A stretch of DNA of 25,304 bases from QPIN01 sp964535875 (GTDB taxonomy: Bacteria; Pseudomonadota; Gammaproteobacteria; Methylococcales; Methylomonadaceae), in NCBI GenBank assembly GCA_964535875.1, contig CAZHUE010000016.1, forward strand, positions 1-25,304, in the 5' to 3' direction. Shown here piece by piece: positions 1 through 6,570 of this stretch. The notes under the pieces were generated by a model, which was not told the origin of the DNA, searched no databases, and saw only the letters and a list, made by a program, of their open reading frames with translations. Within the stretch, counting starts at the first letter, position 1. Each line of letters begins with the position of its first letter. Both the position numbers and the translations under genes were made by a program.

Positions 1-264
1 TTTAAATATTTTTTACTGGCTTTTAGTCTTTTACAAATTACAAGCTTGTATGAACAATCAAAAATCAGGATAAAAAGAACCTGATTCATATTTATTCGAG
101 ATCGAAAACACCTATCCATTTAATTTTATTTAAAAAAATACAATAATAATTTTTTTTGATAACCCTATTATTTTCTGGAATCTAGACTATTCTTATTAAG
201 TAGCTGTATTAAAAAAAGCTACTGACTCATCATCATAACTAGAAATCTAATCGGAGTTTAAAAT

Positions 265-1167
265 ATGGATACAATATCAGCCCGTAAAATAGAAAATAAT
301 CTTCCCAATTCTTTAACGGATAAGATAATAAGAAGAAAAATAAAAATTAAAGAAGAAGAGGTCCAAGGAATAGTTTTTAAGATTGCAAAAACGACTAATG
401 AGCTTGAACAAGCATTTAGTCTTCTTCATGAAGTTTATGTTCAAGAGGGATATACAAATAGTCACCGTTCAAGGATGCGCTTATCTAAATATAATTTCCA
501 CCCGGAAACGACTGTGTTTATCGGTAAAAAAGGTAACAAAGTTATTATTACCTGTACTTTATTTCCGGACTCCACTTTCTTAGGCTTGCCTATGGACAGT
601 TTATATAAGGAAGAAATAGACGTTTTGCGAAACCAGAATAAGAAAATTGCTGAAATAGGTGCTCTTGCGACACACCCTGATTACCGAACAAACAATTTAA
701 CGCTACCTTTGCTGTTGAATAAAATAACAATGGCTTATGCAATCCATAATCTAAAAATGGATCATATGGTTATTAACGTTAATCCAAAGCACTCTTTCTT
801 TTACACAAGTATTTTGCTTTTTAAACAAATCGGCAACCTGAAATTTTGTGATCATGTCAATGGTAAGCCAGCTCTTGCTTATTCTCTTGATTTAAATTTA
901 GTGGAAACCCTCAGTAAAAAAATCTACAGCCAACAAAACAAAAACCAAAACTTACATTATTTTTTTTTTAAAAAAGAAAGTGCTTGTATTACAAAACCTA
1001 AAGAGAAAACGTATATATGGAACCAGCAAATGCTAAATTATTTCTTTGAAGATAAAACAGATATTTTTTCATCAATGAGTAAAGATATCCTGAACCATGT
1101 TTATCAGCAACACTTATTCTTTATAAGTAAAGATAAGAAGAAAGAAGTCATAAAAATGGCAGCATAA
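265..1167 (+). CDS. FeeM-like N-acyl amino acid synthase (GNAT-fold acyltransferase)
   Basis: 300 residues. Residues ~37-210 match the N-acyl amino acid synthase FeeM / autoinducer-synthase-like branch of the GNAT fold: an N-terminal LLHEVYVQEGY segment (53-63), the AEIGALATHP strand and turn (129-138) and the NPKHSFFYTSILLFKQIG block (173-190). Family members transfer a long acyl chain, often from acyl carrier protein, onto an amino acid; a relative is found beside exosortase/PEP-CTERM systems. The acyl donor and acceptor here cannot be read from sequence. No signal peptide or membrane segment is seen, so a cytoplasmic enzyme is likely. The C-terminal ~90 residues are Lys/Phe-rich and not recognised. 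The ATG has a good ribosome site (CGGAG, 8 nt spacing). The next genes are a secreted small protein and, on the other strand, an E1/nitroreductase fusion. Family assignment is fairly firm; substrate is unknown. Confidence 0.78.
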   Translation: MDTISARKIENNLPNSLTDKIIRRKIKIKEEEVQGIVFKIAKTTNELEQAFSLLHEVYVQEGYTNSHRSRMRLSKYNFHPETTVFIGKKGNKVIITCTLFPDSTFLGLPMDSLYKEEIDVLRNQNKKIAEIGALATHPDYRTNNLTLPLLLNKITMAYAIHNLKMDHMVINVNPKHSFFYTSILLFKQIGNLKFCDHVNGKPALAYSLDLNLVETLSKKIYSQQNKNQNLHYFFFKKESACITKPKEKTYIWNQQMLNYFFEDKTDIFSSMSKDILNHVYQQHLFFISKDKKKEVIKMAA

Positions 1168-1210
1168 GGCTGCTATAGACAGGTATTAATATCATTACAA
1201 AAAACCAAAA

Positions 1211-1262
1211 AATACGGTAGAATGATTTTCGGTTTCTACATTTTGCAGTATTACTTTTTTGT
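1211..1262 (+). terminator. possible weak intrinsic terminator after the FeeM-like gene
   Basis: Nested short inverted repeats, AATAC (1211-1215) with GTATT (1248-1252) and GTAGAA (1217-1222) with TTCTAC (1234-1239), precede a run of six T (1255-1260). The stem is A/T rich and has an internal loop, so this is only a weak candidate. Confidence 0.3.
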
Positions 1263-1340
1263 GGCTTACTTTAGCTGACGAATTATAAAAGTAGGGTAAA
1301 AACCATTATAAAAAATAACAATAATATAAATGGAAAAAAT

Positions 1341-1850
1341 ATGATTAATAAAATAATACCTTTCGTTGCCTGCTTTTTTATGCTCTATGGTACGAATGCC
1401 CTTGGTACTGGTAGTCATAGTCATGGTCATAGTCATGGTTCTGATTGTATAAGGATCTACGGCAAAATACATACCAACACATTAAATGTAGAAGACCCTA
1501 GTTCAGCTACTTTAGGAACTCTCTCTCTCCGAACTAGATGGGGAAGAAAATCATGTGCTATACAGGGTAAAATTGTTGGTGCTAACAAATTAGGTTTTCC
1601 AGAACTGACACATCAAATTTCTTGTAACGACAACTCAATTTTCAATACTACAGATTCAATATCAGAGTTTTCTCCAATTGATGAGTGTCTGGTATATATT
1701 GAACAAGATACCATTCTCACCCCCATATCCGAGAATTTTAAAGGATATACAGGAAAAACTTTTCTTAGAGGAACTATTAACCAGTGTTCAGGTGAAAATG
1801 ACTTTAGGTATAAGGGCTACTTATGCCTGGCTGCTGATGATAATAAATAA
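1341..1850 (+). CDS. small secreted His-repeat, Cys-rich protein of unknown function
   Basis: 169 residues, not recognised. Residues 1-20 form a plausible Sec signal peptide (MINKII then a hydrophobic core ending TNA). The mature protein begins with a His-Ser/Gly alternation (HSHGHSHG, residues 26-33), the type of motif that binds Zn, Ni or Cu. Six cysteines follow (36, 72, 95, 116, 149, 162), an even number consistent with disulfides in the periplasm or outside the cell. The remaining chain is polar and beta-prone with no membrane segment. The His repeat is encoded by four near-identical hexamers (1413-1436). The ATG has a weak GGA-type ribosome site. It lies 173 bp behind the acyltransferase gene and converges on the E1/nitroreductase gene. 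Metal binding is inferred from composition only. Confidence 0.65.
   Translation: MINKIIPFVACFFMLYGTNALGTGSHSHGHSHGSDCIRIYGKIHTNTLNVEDPSSATLGTLSLRTRWGRKSCAIQGKIVGANKLGFPELTHQISCNDNSIFNTTDSISEFSPIDECLVYIEQDTILTPISENFKGYTGKTFLRGTINQCSGENDFRYKGYLCLAADDNK
1413..1436 (+). repeat. hexamer tandem repeat (AGTCAT/GGTCAT) encoding the His repeat
   Basis: Four head-to-tail hexamers, three AGTCAT and one GGTCAT, read in frame as Ser-His and Gly-His pairs. Such an in-frame repeat can change copy number by slippage without breaking the reading frame. Confidence 0.85.
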
Positions 1851-1928
1851 TAGGACATCCTGTTTTTTAACCATTGTTCATCAACCTACTCTGAACAAAA
1901 CAATACAACTTTCTTCTTAGTCACAATA

Positions 1929-1970
1929 AAAACTCATTAATAATCTGCTTATGCAAATTCAATGAGTTTT
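1929..1970. terminator. bidirectional terminator hairpin between convergent genes
   Basis: Perfect 10-bp arms, AAAACTCATT (1929-1938) and AATGAGTTTT (1961-1970), are separated by 22 nt. The A-rich 5' arm and T-rich 3' arm would supply a short U tract on either strand. It lies between the stop at 1850 (+) and the stop at 2039 (-), so it probably ends both transcripts. Confidence 0.55.
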
Positions 1971-2038
1971 AAAATGTTCATGGCTAAAATATCAGCCCTA
2001 CAAAGTTTAGATAATTCCACTAGGCTTGACCAAGACAC

Positions 2039-4069
2039 CTATGGTTTCTTACGCAGCGTTCCAACTTTCATTTTTGAGCCATAGCCTAATCGGAATAACA
2101 TTATTTGACTTTCATCATCTTTACAATTAAAGACTTGCTGGTAATCTGTCCACACTGATTCAAAGAGTTTTTTATGTTTAGGACTAAAAAGTTCGGTTTT
2201 ATCAAGAAGCCAATATCTTCTCAAAAAGGTGAGAATAGTCATCGGCTGAAAGGAAATACCTAGTCGTGTCGCTTCTAGCCAGATTCTTTGCATTGCTCGA
2301 CCACCTTCAAAAAAGCTTCGAGAATCGTTGCCTTTAATCCTGATCATACCCATGGCAGAAGCCTGTTTTACACCTCTTTCAGAAACGCCTGCGGCAATTT
2401 TCACCATTCCTATTTTATTCATTGCGTTAGCAATTGCCCAGGGACGTATCAGTTTAAGAAAAATCTCACCATCAAAACCAGCTTCAAGATTTTTAAGGTG
2501 GAAGCCATCTCTTGTTGCGAATGCACCTTCATCTGAAAAGCGTATATGAGACATTAACATTTCATGGAGACTTCTTGTCTCCATGCGAAAAATATCAGCA
2601 TTAAAAACCATTTTTGAAATTAAATCTAAATCTTTTTTATCAGTATAAAGGTCTAATGATGCACCTTCAATTTGGCTACAGACCTGTCTAATTGAATCTA
2701 AGTCAGCTTCAGGTATTGGTTTTTTATTATATTTTGTGCGATTAGTTTGACGTTCCCAAATAAACCGTGCAAGTGGATCTTCACTTATTTGTTCTGGCTT
2801 TAAATTGATTTCAGCGGATAGGTTTTCATTATCCGGTGAGAATTTTATTTTAATTTTCGTATTCAGGTTATATTTGCTTGCTGTAATACTTATATTTTCA
2901 GCCACTGCCCCACAAGCAATGATGGAAGCAGTCTGGTTTAAATTAAACAAGGAGTGATCTGCTTCTGTATTAAGCTGTATACAAATGACATTCTTTTTAT
3001 TAGCTAGCTTCCAAGGCTGAATGTTTTCACCCGATGGGGCTTGTTGTCCAGCCTTTAAAAAATAATCTATAACATCTTTAGGGATCTCACCTGAAATAGT
3101 AGAAAATAAAAGAGGTGGTATGATTTTTTCGGGTCTAATTCTGGGTTTCAGGTTTGCTAATCGTTTTAGTGAAATTTTTAGTTTCAATCTTTGCAACGGA
3201 TTTCTATTACCAAACGGCATATAACCTTTAACAAAATTTCTGCTTAATAAATCATATTGAAAATAATGAGGAACAGCTTTGATACCTTTTTTACCGAGGA
3301 TAATTCTGATCACTTCTGTTGCTGCTGTAGCAGAGCATTGTTGACAGGCCAACCCTAGTGAGGGACCACTTCTGGACTTTAATAAGTTTTCATCAATCTC
3401 TACATATTTTAGATGAGTCGCTTTAGGCATTAGTCCAATGAAAAACCTGAGCAACTGTTCTTCTTCATCCATATCATCACGAATATCAAAATACTCATCA
3501 AAACTTAATCCCCTATCGGGCATAAAAACCAAAGTAGCCGCACTAAATCCAATTGGGCCGGCTGTTATAACGGGAATACCTTTTTCGTGTGCTTTATTAA
3601 AAATAATACGCCGAATTTTAATATTAAAAGCGTCCATACCATCAACTACAATGTCCACACCAGTCAAAAAATCATCAATATTATCTTCACTAATACCTTC
3701 TGGAAATGTTGTAATATTGGCGAAAGGATTTATCTCAGCCGCTTCTTCAACCATACTGTCAACCTTGGATTGATCAATATTTTTGATTTTCGAACCATAT
3801 TGCCGATTCATATTAGCCAGTTCAAATTCATCTAGATCAGAAATATGAAATTGACTTATACCCGTTCTTAACAAAGTCGTTAGATGAACGCCACCAACCC
3901 CTCCCATACCAGGAATAGCGACTTTTGAGCAGCGTAATTTTTCTTGCTCTGCCAACGTTAAAAGTCCAATATTTCTTGAAAATGCCTCCGCCTGAAAAGA
4001 CATTTCATTGTTATAGCCTTTTTGTTTTAGTCTATTTTGATATTCTTTGATCTGTGAATTAATTGTCAT
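2039..4069 (-). CDS. ThiF/E1-like adenylation domain fused to nitroreductase (Rv1355c-type protein)
   Basis: 676 residues in two domains. Residues ~25-270 are a ThiF/MoeB/E1-like Rossmann domain: GMGGVGG nucleotide-binding loop (54-60), the acidic DLDEFELANMNRQ strand (78-90), DGMDAF (143-148) and a CQQC pair (242-245). Family members adenylate the C-terminus of a carrier or target protein. Residues ~325-640 are an FMN nitroreductase-like domain: AGQQAPSGENIQPWKL (340-355) at the N-terminal flavin-binding region and a late MQRIWLEATRLGISFQP block. The fusion matches the Rv1355c architecture, whose reaction is unknown to me. Only one CxxC is present, whereas ThiF/MoeB zinc sites use two. No signal peptide is seen. 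The ATG has an AAGG ribosome site 8 nt upstream. No ubiquitin-like or E2 partner is visible nearby. Domain calls are firm; function is open. Confidence 0.82.
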   Translation of the reverse strand: MTINSQIKEYQNRLKQKGYNNEMSFQAEAFSRNIGLLTLAEQEKLRCSKVAIPGMGGVGGVHLTTLLRTGISQFHISDLDEFELANMNRQYGSKIKNIDQSKVDSMVEEAAEINPFANITTFPEGISEDNIDDFLTGVDIVVDGMDAFNIKIRRIIFNKAHEKGIPVITAGPIGFSAATLVFMPDRGLSFDEYFDIRDDMDEEEQLLRFFIGLMPKATHLKYVEIDENLLKSRSGPSLGLACQQCSATAATEVIRIILGKKGIKAVPHYFQYDLLSRNFVKGYMPFGNRNPLQRLKLKISLKRLANLKPRIRPEKIIPPLLFSTISGEIPKDVIDYFLKAGQQAPSGENIQPWKLANKKNVICIQLNTEADHSLFNLNQTASIIACGAVAENISITASKYNLNTKIKIKFSPDNENLSAEINLKPEQISEDPLARFIWERQTNRTKYNKKPIPEADLDSIRQVCSQIEGASLDLYTDKKDLDLISKMVFNADIFRMETRSLHEMLMSHIRFSDEGAFATRDGFHLKNLEAGFDGEIFLKLIRPWAIANAMNKIGMVKIAAGVSERGVKQASAMGMIRIKGNDSRSFFEGGRAMQRIWLEATRLGISFQPMTILTFLRRYWLLDKTELFSPKHKKLFESVWTDYQQVFNCKDDESQIMLFRLGYGSKMKVGTLRKKP

Positions 4070-4133
4070 ATTTTACCTTTCCATCTCCTAATAAGAATCA
4101 ATGTTTTTTGCCGGACTAGCATTTAAAAGAATT

Positions 4134-4162
4134 AACATATACAAAATTTTTAAATGTGTAAA
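4134..4162 (-). promoter_or_regulatory. candidate sigma70 promoter for the E1/nitroreductase gene
   Basis: Read on the minus strand, TTTACA (4162-4157) and TATGTT (4139-4134) are separated by 17 nt and lie ~65 bp upstream of the ATG. A perfect 12-bp palindrome, GTAAAATTTTAC (4158-4169), overlaps the -35 element and could be an operator. The region is A/T rich, so chance matches are likely. Confidence 0.35.
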
Positions 4163-4330
4163 ATTTTACTTATGACTATCTCTACTAATTCATTAGATTA
4201 CAATGTCTTCGCATTCTTCAACCTGCCTAAAACTAGTGGATAATCTAGCCACTTTAAGTTAAGGTATTACTTTCACTTTATATTTGATATTTCATTGTAT
4301 CAACAATAAAAATATGTAGTGCATCAATGT

Positions 4331-4359
4331 ATTACACTTTTACACTCAAATGCTATGAT
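4331..4359 (+). promoter_or_regulatory. candidate extended -10 promoter for the outer-membrane protein gene
   Basis: ATTACA (4331-4336), a 17-nt spacer and TATGAT (4354-4359), with a TG two bases before the -10 (extended -10), lie about 110 bp upstream of the ATG at 4470. The rest of the 400-bp divergent interval (4070-4469) shows no supported gene. Confidence 0.45.
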
Positions 4360-4469
4360 AGCTAGACTACGCATTTAAGGAATCAAATAAGAGCAAATAG
4401 GAACAAAGACAGATAATACTGCACTCCTAAAATAAATTGCCTAAAACTTTAAAGAGAGAAACAGGAAAA

Positions 4470-5435
4470 ATGTTAAAAAATATTTATACTACTGTTTTCG
4501 TATTAACAGCAGTGATTTACCAAGTACCTGCAAATGCCTTAAATTTAAGAGTGCAACCTCGTTTTAAAACTGGAATCCAGTTTTACGAATATGAACAACC
4601 GGAGTTTAGGTCTGAGGCACAAGGTCTTGAAGGTAAGGATGAGGTTTTCCAAAGTGCTATAAAATACACTGACTGGCTACCATTTGTGAGTGGAGGTACA
4701 ACTTTTTTTATTGATCGATTTTTCGTTGATGTTGATATACAATATTTGTTCGAAGGCCAAGCTGACTCCGGTTTTGAAAGTACGAATTTCGTAAAAGGAG
4801 GCGGGGTTCTTCAGACGGACACAATTTTTCAAAATAATAGCACACTACATGCGGATTTTGACCGCTTCGAATGGGCAATTTCAACAGGCTTTGAGGTATT
4901 TGATAATTTAGTGTTATTCGGAGGGTATAAATATGCCAAAACATCAATCACTAGTAATATTAGAGGCACCATCAAAAGTTTTCAGCCTAGTAATAGACAA
5001 CCCATTCCATTTCTAACGGGCGCAACATTGGGTGAAGTGGATATTGAATTTGAATATGATGGCCCCTTTGTTGGCATAAATTATAATTGGAGGATCCAGC
5101 AAGGCTTTCTGAATGGAGGGTTATCTTTCAATTTTGCTGCAGCATTCTTACACAGTACAACTCAAATTGATCTCAGTAAAATTGCTGTGAAACCGGCTAA
5201 TGGAGAAATTGTTCCTCTTAACTTACAAGGTGGGCAAAGTCGTAATCAATTTGAAGCATTAGAAGGTGATAGCACCGGTTACTCCTTTGGCCTGGGTTGG
5301 CAGGGGATAACTTCAGTTAAAGGGCTAAATTATCTGATGGGAGTAACAGGATACCATTATCAATTTGAAGGAAACGAAACAGTTGAAAACCGAGTTCGCC
5401 TGGATTTTGGTCTATCTTATGCCTTCGATTTTTAG
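4470..5435 (+). CDS. predicted outer-membrane beta-barrel protein, unrecognised family
   Basis: 321 residues from the ATG at 4470. This start is chosen over an upstream TTG (4437) because it gives a standard signal peptide, MLKN plus a hydrophobic core ending in PANA (cleavage near residue 23), and has an AGGA site just upstream. The mature chain alternates hydrophobic and polar residues in aromatic-rich strands (WLPFVSGGTTFFIDRFFVDV, YSFGLGWQGI) and ends RLDFGLSYAFDF. A terminal Phe after alternating hydrophobics is the usual signal for BAM-dependent insertion of outer-membrane barrels. No TonB box or known porin motif was recognised. Cargo and function cannot be inferred. The gene is divergent from the E1/nitroreductase gene and convergent with the M41-like protease gene. 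Confidence 0.68.
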   Translation: MLKNIYTTVFVLTAVIYQVPANALNLRVQPRFKTGIQFYEYEQPEFRSEAQGLEGKDEVFQSAIKYTDWLPFVSGGTTFFIDRFFVDVDIQYLFEGQADSGFESTNFVKGGGVLQTDTIFQNNSTLHADFDRFEWAISTGFEVFDNLVLFGGYKYAKTSITSNIRGTIKSFQPSNRQPIPFLTGATLGEVDIEFEYDGPFVGINYNWRIQQGFLNGGLSFNFAAAFLHSTTQIDLSKIAVKPANGEIVPLNLQGGQSRNQFEALEGDSTGYSFGLGWQGITSVKGLNYLMGVTGYHYQFEGNETVENRVRLDFGLSYAFDF

Positions 5436-5548
5436 ATCACATTTTTTCAATAACAACTTATGAGCGCGCAACAAATAACCCATCCATCTTACTTGCCTTT
5501 TTGTATTTTATATATAGCAGATAAATATAAGAAATATCTACAGACCAA

Positions 5549-6193
5549 CTAGGCCGCTAAAGATTTATCAAATATTTCAACAGCTTCTTCACATGAAAGT
5601 ACTTCTTTTTTGCTATTCAAAAGGTACTGCGCTAAATTTTCTACACAAGCCCAATTGTTTTGATTTTCAACAAACTGAAATGCCTGTATAAACAACTCAT
5701 GCATTTTAACTTCGCGATGTTTTTCAGACGAAATAAAAAACTCAATATAAGCATAAGCTTTTCTTGTATCTGAAGAACCACCGTAGAAATTCAATCCATG
5801 GGTATTTAAGAGATCAAGGCTAAATGGCTCATCATCTCTCTTTAAAACATATTTAGCTTCGGCCAAAGGGCCAACCAATAAATTTATAACATCGGCTTCA
5901 TAAGCAGTTTGATAATCTTGTCTATCTTCGATAGATAAAGATTCAAGACTCTCAATTCCTGCAACAGGAAGATCTTGTATCAAGTGACCATCTATTACTT
6001 TCGCTGAATATACCTGACCATTTTTTTTTGATGGTGGGGTTATTTGAATCTGGAAAAATACGGGAGGCAATTGCTTTTCTTTATTTCCAATGTAAATACT
6101 GGCAGCATGACCTGCTTCATGAAAAGCTGTTTGAATAGTTAATTCCTGATGGTTTTCAACACAAGAATAAATCGATTGATAATTACGGTGCAT
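5549..6193 (-). CDS. stand-alone FtsH-peptidase-like (M41) zinc metalloprotease
   Basis: 214 residues from the ATG at 6193. That start has a GGAG ribosome site 6 nt upstream, whereas an upstream TTG (6205) overlaps this site. HEAGH (25-29) is the zinc and catalytic motif. LVGPLAEAKY (106-115) resembles the GGxxAE segment of FtsH, and D142 in SSDTRKA sits where FtsH's NDxxxAT aspartate supplies the third zinc ligand. These match peptidase family M41, but FtsH has an N-terminal membrane anchor and an AAA ATPase before this domain, and both are missing. No signal peptide or membrane segment is seen. Without an ATPase it is unlikely to unfold substrates itself; it may be a regulated protease or a diverged, inactive homologue. 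The gene follows a structured leader, and recB lies upstream on the same strand. Confidence 0.62.
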   Translation of the reverse strand: MHRNYQSIYSCVENHQELTIQTAFHEAGHAASIYIGNKEKQLPPVFFQIQITPPSKKNGQVYSAKVIDGHLIQDLPVAGIESLESLSIEDRQDYQTAYEADVINLLVGPLAEAKYVLKRDDEPFSLDLLNTHGLNFYGGSSDTRKAYAYIEFFISSEKHREVKMHELFIQAFQFVENQNNWACVENLAQYLLNSKKEVLSCEEAVEIFDKSLAA

Positions 6194-6209
6194 AGAAATC
6201 TCCAAAAAT

Positions 6210-6238
6210 GTGCGGTCGATAAGTTATATAGACCGCAC
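6210..6238 (-). promoter_or_regulatory. GC-rich inverted repeat before the M41-like gene (attenuator or operator)
   Basis: Perfect 8-bp arms, GTGCGGTC (6210-6217) and GACCGCAC (6231-6238), are separated by 13 nt. On the minus-strand transcript the stem is followed directly by ATTTTT, then the GGAG ribosome site and the ATG at 6193. This is the layout of a leader attenuator or a hairpin limiting translation. A dimeric repressor operator is the alternative. Confidence 0.5.
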
Positions 6239-6253
6239 GAGAGGAAGGATGTT

Positions 6254-6297
6254 CAACTCCAGTCTTCCCCTAATAGGAGGGGGACATACAAGAGTTG
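6254..6297 (-). promoter_or_regulatory. second nested stem-loop in the M41-like gene leader
   Basis: An outer pair, CAACTC (6254-6259) with GAGTTG (6292-6297), encloses an inner pair, CCCCT (6267-6271) with AGGGG (6278-6282). On the minus-strand transcript the inner loop region contains CUCC, which could pair with the GGAG ribosome site of the downstream gene. The regulatory role is inferred. Confidence 0.4.
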
Positions 6298-6546
6298 GTT
6301 ACAGTTTACTAATCAATTTCCTTAATGAAAATGTGACATTTTGACGCATGACAAATATCTAGTTAGTGGCATAGGAATTGCGTTGTTTAGCCCTTCAGTA
6401 AAAGTTTTCCTGGGAAATATACAAAACCACGTGTAAATAAACGTATTTATGTTATTTGACATCATTAAAATAAGTCATATCACTCAATCTATTTTTCTAT
6501 AATTAAATATATTTTTTTAAGCCATTTTTTTTTAAAAAATAATTAT

Positions 6547-6566
6547 AAAAAACGGCATTGTGTGCC
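6547..6566 (-). terminator. intrinsic terminator candidate after recB
   Basis: Read on the minus strand, GGCA (6566-6563), a 5-nt loop and TGCC (6557-6554) are followed by GTTTTTT, starting 5 bp past the recB stop. The stem is short but the U tract and position are right. Confidence 0.5.
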
Positions 6567-6570
6567 TAGT

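Larger units (their letters stand above)
6194..6570. other. 377-bp intergenic region between recB and the M41-like gene
   Basis: I see no supported protein gene here. It holds two stem-loops near the M41-like start, a recB terminator candidate at its right edge, and on the plus strand a good TTGACA (6456-6461), 16-nt spacer and TATCAC (6478-6483) with no plus-strand gene behind it. Confidence 0.6.

Noticed and set aside
1266..1472. 68-codon minus-strand frame over the His-repeat gene, reading a Thr-Met repeat
   Set aside because: It is the antisense reading of the hexamer repeat; the plus-strand frame has a signal peptide and fits better.
2288..3835. Several plus-strand frames of 73-111 codons
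   Set aside because: They lie antisense to the E1/nitroreductase gene, whose domains are unambiguous.
4172..4243. 23-codon plus-strand frame in the 4070-4469 intergenic region
   Set aside because: It reads plausibly but has no ribosome site and is too short to support.
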